A stretch of 64,000 nt of DNA from Diadema setosum (lineage: Eukaryota > Echinodermata > Echinoidea > Diadematoida > Diadematidae), in NCBI GenBank assembly GCA_033980235.1, contig CM067065.1:3291847-3355846 (forward strand), written 5' to 3'. Below are positions 56,900 through 64,000 of this stretch, one piece after another. Both the position numbers and the translations under genes were made by a program. The notes under the pieces are model-generated. The model made no database searches. It was not told the DNA's origin and saw only the letters and a list, made by a program, of their open reading frames with translations. Numbering within the stretch: the first letter of the stretch is position 1; every line of letters begins with the position of its first letter.

Positions 56900-58122
56900 T
56901 ATCATTACCATTTTTATAATGATTATACGTGTAATCATCATTATTATTCATTGGTGTACGCCGGCCCATTACACTCAATAGCCGAAAACTACGTTTATTT
57001 TCTACAATGATAACGTATCACACTCAACCAAACGTTCTACTTTTACACGTATCTTTATTCGATGACTGCACTGTTTTGTTCTTTAACAAAGAGGTATTTG
57101 CTCTTCAAAAAACAAACAAACAAAACAATAGTAACCTACTTAATTTACGATGAGAAAAAGGATTTCGGCACATTCTCAATAATCAAAATCACTACAGATA
57201 GAAACATTGATTTAGCTTTAATGCCCCCCCCCCCCGCCAAAAAAAATAGATAAATAAAAAAATCAGACATTATTGGATGTTCATTTTTTCCCGTCAGTAT
57301 ATTTCAAATTATTTCATATTTAAAAGAAATATTAACATTAATAGATTACTTGCGAAATTCCTGCTTCAAGAAGCTGATCTAAGACTTCTATCAATGAAAT
57401 ACATACTCATATGACATGGAACTGCTCTTGCTTCTGGTGTGCCTACGCTATTCCACCTTATATACTCAGGATGAAATGTTTCTAATCCTGGTAAAAGTGA
57501 CCACTTGCATTTATTGAATTAAGAATTAATATTGCCTGAAAAAGATTAACTGTGAGCCTTTTTTCCGAAAAAAAAAATACTTCACAAGAAGCCTTACTTC
57601 ACCAGAGAATACACACTTGGACAAATGGATTATGCTTTACCAACAAACATTACAAAGCACATTTATTTACAGTTGCTGAAATTTAGAAAAAGTTTAAGTA
57701 GCTGATATCATTATACATCAAGGCCCAGATTCTCTACATCTGCACCCTAGCAAAAAAAAAAAAAAAAAAAACACTTCCAAGAAACTCAGATGACAGCATA
57801 GAATGATAGTAAACCCTTAAAACTTCGGTTTCGTTGATTCCAAATGATCACCATGCTTGTTGAACAAGTCCGTATTATGTGATCGTAGGTCACAAGATCT
57901 ACCAGAGCAAAAATTCATAGTACCCGAGTTTATGTCAGGATTCCTATTTTTTTTAAGTAGATGAATATGTGGTCTCTGTCCAATTTTGTAGAAGAATAAT
58001 TCTCTGTTTACATCCCAATATTAAGATCACAAAAGGGATGATAAATTACCGTTTTTGCAGATTCCTTTTCTTTCTTTCTTTTTCTGACTGAATTTGCTGT
58101 ATTCGGGAGCGCCATTTACAAA
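56413..58122. other. Unassigned stretch with trinucleotide repeats
   Basis: ACT and AAT runs followed by (ATC)n at about 56,789-56,912 generate Ile-rich and Asp-rich open frames that are artefacts. C and A runs lie near 57,223-57,250 and 57,752-57,771. No supported gene. Confidence 0.55.
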
Positions 58123-58790
58123 ATGTGCCCTGCATCACAAAACCAACAAAAAGTCGCCAGACAAGAATTTCTAGTTAAGAGCAAATTCTAAAAAAGCAGC
58201 CTCAAAGCTTTACAATGTGGCATTACCACATTCAATTTGCCTCTCCTAACCTATGTGAATAATTTTGGGGAAAACACGAACTCCCTGGAAAAGTGTGAAC
58301 CGAGAAATAAAGCTCTGAGGTCAAGGGACTATTCAAGAGCTTAATCTTTACCAAACCACGCGATGGATGGGACAATAAGCAGAATGTAAACAGCAGGAGC
58401 AGCAACAATGAAGGGATTATCAAATTAAGCTAAAATCTAACATGTCTTATTCACACGTTCTGTCCATTATTTATGTTAATTTTCAAAGCAATACCAGTAT
58501 AATTACAAAAGTATTATCTAGAGTTGAAAGTAAAAAAGTACAAGGGATTTTCACGAAAAGAAATGGGGCCTCAAAAAGATATACCTGATCTCATTATTTT
58601 GCTATAATTTGGTTGTAGAAAAACTGCAAAAAAAAGAAAGAAAAAGCTTTCTCATTCATGTAAGAAAAGAGCAGCTCTTTCAAAAAAAAAAATCCATAAT
58701 TGACTTGATTAACTCGTTTCATCTTTCTTGAGTTCTCACGTAAAATCAAGAGATGCGACTTTTTTGTTGGTTTTGTAATGCAGTCCCATA
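58123..58790 (-). mobile_element. T1 MITE copy 4 (reverse, diverged)
   Basis: Starts near ATGTGCCCTGCATCACAAAA and ends TTTTGTAATGCAGTCCCATA. The interior corresponds in reverse to T1 (for instance TTCTGTCCATTATTTATG, and the reverse of the CTCTTTCAG segment). It is more diverged than the copies at 51.8 and 60.8 kb. Confidence 0.75.
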
Positions 58791-59012
58791 TAATGATGGC
58801 GCCCTTGAATTGAAAACGGTTTGTTGACATTCGTCACGAATATCATGTAGCTAAAGAGTATGCAGAATATTTGTTCAGTCTGATAATCCCGTCATAATAT
58901 TTCCAAAATGAAATGCGTGTGCCTTCAACACTGTTCGAATAATGCAAAATGTTGACGCGAGGTATAGATAGACTGTACCGCTGATGGACTCACGAAAACC
59001 TTTGTTATTTAA

Positions 59013-60007
59013 CCCTATTAAGCCCAAGCTATTTTGACCCCTCGCAGACCCAAGGGGGGGGGGGGGCACATTGTTCCTACCTCCCCCCCCCCATATAACT
59101 TTTTTATTATTTGATGTATTATCGTCATATTTAGCACATGGGTAGAGTACCTCATACTCTACATGACCGTACATTTGAATTTTCTCAAGGTCACTCCTGG
59201 AGGGCGCTATTTTCCCAAATGTAAAGAAATACATAGGAAATATGCTAAAAACATGATTTTTCTGTATAATTTCTTTATCCCCATTATATATGTCTTATTA
59301 TAGACCAATCGTTTTCATATTTGTCACAAATGATAAGCAAGTAGAATCTTATGATTTGTTACAGTTGAAATTTCTCAAGGTCACCACATGGGGGCGCTAT
59401 TCATGTCAACATAATAATACATTATGAGACCTGAGATGAAATGTTTCGGATGGGTACGTGTATAGTTATGGCACTTCATATTTGAATAATAGTGGAATTT
59501 CAAGATTGCAAATTGATAATATGATAAACTAATAATATTAGAGGCATAATTCGGGTGGGGGAATCAAAATAACACAAAATAAAAGGGCAATCTTTAGAAA
59601 ATATTATTTTTTTTTCAATTATCTCTATTATATCTATTGTTTTATGCCTTTTTCTCATAAAAACAAAGGAAATATTGAGAAAAACTGTCCAGGACCATAA
59701 TTACTTCAAATTTTGCTCCTTCAACAAATTTCAGCCACGAAACACCCATTTCATCCACTGTAATGCTGTTATAAGTAAAATGGGAACCGAAAAAAGATGC
59801 AAAATCTGACTGACATGGTTGTCAGTTTGTGGTTACCATGGCAACCAGCAACATCAAATATAGCTAAATTATATCTCAAAATGTTTGCAATAAGATCTTA
59901 GGAAAAGTCACCAAATTTGGTTGAAATCGGATAAAGGGCGAAGGAGTGGCAAATGAAAATCTGGTAGGGGGTCACAATGTGCCCCCCCCCCCTTGTGCTT
60001 TATAGGG
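59013..60007. mobile_element. 995-bp TTAA-flanked element with CCCTAT ends
   Basis: The termini CCCTATTAAGCCCAAG and, complemented, CCCTATAAAGCACAAG are each followed within about 40 bp by a G run and GGCACATTGT. TTAA flanks both ends (59,009-59,012; 60,008-60,011). An internal segment of about 188 bp occurs twice; its copies end in TCTCAAGGTCAC then GGGCGCTATT at about 59,186 and 59,374. CCCT ends with TTAA duplication are typical of piggyBac-like elements (inference). No transposase. Confidence 0.85.
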
Positions 60008-60011
60008 TTAA

Positions 60012-60821
60012 GGCAGTCAGCAAAAGTCAAAATCTACTGCACTCACCCTTGATGGATAGGTACGTCTTCACAACAACACCAAAAAAAGAGAGCACTATCA
60101 AGTTGGAAATAGGTTATTGTGTACATGCAGATTTGAGACAGACAAAGAACTGATACTGAGAGAAGAAAATCAAATCTTTTGACTAAAGTCATTGTTTTCT
60201 GGTCAGAACAACGCAAGAAATTAGGAAACCAATGCAAGCACTTTTGTTTATTCTTTAGGTTCTTATTCCATAATATCATTTTAATTAATCAGATCTATTC
60301 TTAACTCTAAAACTGCACGGATTCTAGTTCAGATGAAGCTTCAGGATTCCAACTTTTTTGTGAGGCGTGAGAGACATCTTATAGAATTTCAAAGAGCATA
60401 CTATTCTGAGAGGAATTTAAAGTTTATTTAATTGAATACAATTGTGTTAAAATTGGTGAAGGATCCAGAAGTAAGGAGGAAAAATAAAAAAGCGGGACCC
60501 ACGTTTTTTCTGTTATTACTTTGTTACTTTTTCAGTATCTCCGGCATTTGGAAGTTGGGGTGGGAGGGGTAAACGCTTGTCTGTATTTTGTTCATTGAAA
60601 TCTTATCGAATTTTGGGGACCTGCAATTTTAAAAAGTCTTGGTATTATTATCCTAGAGAGCCTTTCTATAGGACTTCCTTGTTCATGCAATTACAGTCAG
60701 CCATTTTGAGCTGAATGTTTTAGATCTGATCGTATGGTGAAATGTACAACAAGGGGGGGGGGTGGTTCATAGCTTTGTTCGTTAGTGTCCAATTCAATGG
60801 TATGTACTTTCAATTTATTCA
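60012..60821. other. Unassigned stretch
   Basis: AT-rich with a G run near 60,753. The frame at 60,043-60,279 (minus) has no domain. Nothing nameable. Confidence 0.5.
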
Positions 60822-61522
60822 TATGTGACCCTGCACCTCAAAACGAACAAAAAGTCGTCAGATATGAATTTTTAGTTAGGACCATTAGTCTTTATTCTAA
60901 AAGAGCAGACTTTAAGCTTTAAAATGATGTATAACTCAAATCAAATGGACTCTCCTAACCTATCTAAATATTGGAAAGAAAGCACAAACTCAGGAAAAGT
61001 GCGAACTGAGAAAAGAGGCTGAAGTACAGTGTCTATTCAAGCGCTTAATCTTTACCAAACCGTGCTGGATGTGCGATGAATGGGATAAAAAACAGAAAGT
61101 AAACCACTAGAGTAATAACAATGAAGAGATTATCAGATTAAACTTAAATTAAGCAGGCCTCATTAACCCATTCTGTCCATAATCAATGCCAACTTTCAAA
61201 GCAGTAGCACTATCCTTTCAAAAGTTATCAGAGTTGAAAGTGAAGAGTGTGGACAAGGTTTTTAAGAAATGAAAAAGGGATTCTAAAGACACACCTAATC
61301 ACACTATTCTACCAAAAATGGTCGAGATAAACTGCTAAAAAAACACACCCTCCTGCCCGTTTTATGATACCAAATTTCAGCATAATGTAAAAGCAGACCT
61401 GCTCTTTCAGAAAATATGAAAAAGTCAAGTTCGGCTAGGTTGACCCATTTCACTTATATGCAGTCCTCACGCAAAATCAGTGTGTGCGACTTTATATTCG
61501 TTTTGAGGTGCACGGTCACATA
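60822..61522 (-). mobile_element. T1 MITE copy 5 (reverse), next to gene copy C
   Basis: Well-kept ends: TATGTGACCCTGCACCTCAA and, complemented, TATGTGACCGTGCACCTCAA. TA flanks both sides. It ends 36 bp downstream of the copy C stop codon, so it lies in or next to the 3' untranslated region. It could supply or disturb 3'-end signals for that gene (inference). Confidence 0.88.
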
Positions 61523-61558
61523 TAATAATTGTATCTTTCCCTATTTCTTTCAACTATA

Positions 61559-61863
61559 TCAACAAAGCGAATCAAATTTCCAGTAACCGTCCGAGCCCCA
61601 TCCAGTCCAGATCCCTGCGTACTGTATAGGAAGAGGATTCGGATCGGTCCATTCGAAGAAAGGAACGGAGTTGCCATGGCGACCGGCTTGGATAACCCCA
61701 CCGCTGAAGGTGACCCAGTAGCGATCGAATGATGGCTTTCTAGTCAGGAAGGACTCGATCGCATTAGATGAGGCAGCATTAGTACATTGGCTGCTCCCGC
61801 TCCCGGTACCCGATATGCAGTCTCGTTGGAGGAGGAAAGCAGTGTTGTATGCTGCTCCGAAAA
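61559..61863 (-). CDS. Copy C terminal exon, Methyltransf_FA C-terminal half
   Basis: 305 nt, one codon longer than in copy B; the extra residue is in the Gly/Ser-rich stretch after RDCISG. The acceptor (TGCAG) is good, and the frame is open to the TGA at 61,559-61,561. Confidence 0.87.
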
Positions 61864-63281
61864 CTGCATCAGTATTTTCAGCAAAGGCGAGATGTAAAAA
61901 TCAAAGCATAATTCAATAGGAATAGAAGAAAAAAGCCAACAAACAAACACAACGACTGTTCATTTTGAAACATAAATTGAATTTTTAATGTCTCTTCTTC
62001 TCCCTTCTCCATTTCTTTGTATGGGGAATTTCACTTACTTTCTTTCTTTTGTTTGTGTACATACATTATGCAACCCTGCATAAAGAAAGAACGAAAAAGT
62101 CATGATACAAGAATTTTAGTTAATCACAGATACTGAAAGAACAGACTTTAAAATGATGTATAAATCAATTTCAAGTAGACTCGTCTAACCTATGCTAATT
62201 TTTTGAAAGAAAGAGCACATCCTGGAAAATGTGTAGGCCTACTGAGAAGTGTGGTTCTGAAGTAAAGGTTTAGATGTGATTAATGTTACCAAGCCGTTCT
62301 AGCTGTGCAATGAATGAGACAAAAACAGGATGAAAACAACGATTTCGATAATAATGGAGGGATTATCAGATTAACCTTATCAGACTGTAATATAGCTTAA
62401 ACTTTAAAGATTAAGATTATTAGATTAAAACTTATCATGCTTTATTGACACAGTACATCCATGACTTTAACAAACTTTCGCTGCTTTATCTTTTTTTTTT
62501 CATTTATTAGAGTTGAAAGCTAAAATGTAGAAAGAGTTTCTAAAAGGGGACTCTATACCAAGACACACCCCATCAAAATATCCAATAAAAGATGTGGTCG
62601 AGAGATACCGTAAAAATGCTATTTCCCTTGCGTATATTATGACAAAATTCAGACCATTATAGAAGAAGAATTGCTTTTTAAAAACATATGTATAACTGAA
62701 GACTACCTTGGTTCTCAAGGATCCGTTTCACCTAATTTGAGGCGTCACACAAACTCAGTGCGTCAGACTTTTTGGTAGAATTGAGATGCACGGTCTTATG
62801 TGATGCATCAAATTCTATCATCTTTACATGGAGCGAACTTTTTGTTTTTGTTATTGTTATTGTTGCTATGTTTTAAAACGATATCAAAAAGCATGCTTCG
62901 CCTGAAACTTAACATGCCATACCAACAAGAACGTAAAATGTTTACATTGTTCTTTAGTTTTTCCTTACACATCGACACCTGCCTGATTATGACAGGTCGA
63001 TGTAACATGATCCTGCAAGTGAGTGATCAGCGACCAAAGCACAAGTAAAAGTAGATAAATAAATACATAAAATGACGTAAAAAGAAAGGCAAAGACGGAG
63101 TAGTTACTTAAGCGGTACATGTGACTCTCGGCTGAGTTAACACCAGACAGGGCGAGGTGGGCATTGCTGTTAGCGCTGACCTCAAACTCCAAGCGCGATG
63201 TATTTCCGGTCAGGTCGATCCCAGGAAACAAGAAAACTCTCGTATAAGATCCCCCATTAGGCGTGTAAATCAGTGGGCACG
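61559..63281 (-). CDS. Methyltransf_FA-like gene, copy C (partial, 3' exons)
   Basis: Two exons, 63,281-63,108 and 61,863-61,559, have the same splice phases as copy B (phase 1 in, 1 out; then to the TGA stop). They encode CPLIYTPNGG, FPGIDLTGNTSRLEFEVSAN and MYRL, then FGAAYN, RDCISGTGSGSSQCTNAASS, RYWVTFSGGVIQAGRHG, WTDPNPLPIQYAG, IWTGWGSDGYWKF and SLC-stop. Frames are open. It differs from B more than A does, so it is an older paralogue. Its EGF exon was not found up to 64,000. A T1 MITE lies in the intron and another just beyond the stop. As with copy B, the name describes the domain, not a proven methyltransferase. Confidence 0.8.
62069..62800 (-). mobile_element. T1 MITE copy 6 (reverse, strongly diverged), in the copy C intron
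   Basis: Left edge near ATGCAACCCTGCATAAAG and right edge near GAGATGCACGGTCTTATG. The interior keeps ACTTTAAAATGATGTATAAAT and GGGATTATCAGATTAA in the T1 order. It is the most decayed copy in the window. Confidence 0.65.
63108..63281 (-). CDS. Copy C exon, Methyltransf_FA N-terminal half
   Basis: 174 nt, acceptor ATGTAG, donor GTAACT, one codon longer than copies A and B (an extra residue in NTSRLEF). Open frame in the expected phase. Confidence 0.85.
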
Positions 63282-63394
63282 CTACATTTTGTAAATCAGG
63301 TGAGAAATAGATACTCCTATCAAAAACATCTATAATAGTCTACAAGTACATGTGTACAATCCAAACATTACACGATAATTGACAGGTTCCATGC

Positions 63395-63589
63395 AATTTG
63401 CTCCTGCGACAGTTACTCCCATGATATATCGGGCATGCTAAGCCACACGTGAATTCAACCAATAAACATAACCCTAACCCTCATCCTAATTCTCACATCA
63501 AACTAAACCTAAAACCCTATCACAACCCTAACCCTCACACTAAGTCCTTAGAGAAAATAAGACCGTAGCAATTGTCGCAGGAGTAAATG
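63395..63589. mobile_element. Short MITE of about 190 bp
   Basis: TTTGCTCCTGCGACAGTTAC on the left (63,397) matches the complement of GTAGCAATTGTCGCAGGAGT on the right (from 63,565) at about 20 of 23 positions. The interior carries ACCCTAACCCT-like phrases. It would lie upstream of the visible copy C exons, probably in an intron. Confidence 0.75.
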
Positions 63590-64000
63590 TCGTGTCACCA
63601 AGTGACAAAGATAACTTCTTAGTGGATTCATGCCTTGATTAGCATTATTAAAAAAAAGGTCAACTCAAAGTAGCGGACAGAAGGGACAATCATGGAAAAA
63701 TCAAGTATAATCATGTTTTGTATGCTGCGTTTGAAGAGGATGTTAAAAGTGTGGATTCGAATCGATAATGCATAGGTGAAGAGCTCAGTTGCAAATGGTA
63801 CTACATCAATTTTTCACAAAATTAACTTATTGGTCTTGATGTACGCATTTCTCAAAGTTCTTTACATTAACACTTACAAAACTATATTTCCAATCGGAAA
63901 GTGTATAAAAATGACATTAAAAGAAAAACAATAGAATTTAGGCTTTAGGATTTCTGATAAAATCACCACGCGATTTTGACAAATATATTATGTGTCCCTG
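63590..64000. other. Unassigned end of window
   Basis: No reading frame or repeat seen. The EGF exon of copy C is expected further along, beyond the window. Confidence 0.5.

Noticed and set aside
56742..56981. Ile-rich frame
   Set aside because: Product of ATC/AAT trinucleotide repeats.
63470..63535. Telomere-like ACCCTAACCCT phrases
   Set aside because: Only a few irregular units inside a MITE; not a telomere.

Overview
The window looks like animal nuclear DNA, most likely from a marine invertebrate and plausibly an echinoderm or a relative; that assignment is an inference and is weak. It is AT-rich, with intron-split protein domains, an EGF module on a phase 1-1 exon, LINE-type and Ty3/gypsy-type retroelements, many microsatellites and a very high density of short terminal-inverted-repeat elements. 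I saw no rRNA, tRNA, CRISPR, operon or other prokaryotic feature.

The host genes are a small family on the minus strand. Each member encodes a six-cysteine EGF module followed by a farnesoic-acid-O-methyltransferase-like (Methyltransf_FA) domain split over two exons. Copy A (7,413-12,918) is a pseudogene with two separate 1-base deletions. Copy B (24,807-38,761) is intact in the exons visible here. Copy C (61,559-63,281) is intact but its EGF exon was not found. Copies A and B lie in a segmental duplication (about 5,140-13,220 and 20,605-39,065). B has grown by about 10 kb because elements landed in it, mainly in the intron between its first visible exon and the EGF exon.

The rest is mostly transposable elements. 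Region by region: 1-5 kb has microsatellites, two foldback elements, a GC-rich minisatellite and an L1/Tx1-like LINE fragment. 5-13 kb is duplication A, with a CACTG-ended element. 13-20.6 kb is mostly unassigned, with a tandem repeat of about 165 bp and one copy of a TA-flanked MITE family that recurs. 20.6-39 kb is duplication B, holding two TTAA-flanked MITEs, a 77-bp hairpin insertion, LINE fragments in both orientations, a TTA-flanked MITE and an element with GCGTTTATCAACTC ends. 40.7-50.5 kb is a tandem pair of decayed TIR units. The second unit was hit by a 5.48-kb gypsy-type LTR retrotransposon (44,407-49,888) that has a 5-bp target duplication and a deletion in its integrase. 51.7-56.4 kb is a MITE split by a 3.94-kb TIR element. 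58-64 kb has more MITEs around gene copy C.

Because the duplication supplies natural empty sites, several insertions and their target duplications can be read directly. No working transposase or reverse transcriptase gene was found; every mobile-element reading frame here is broken.
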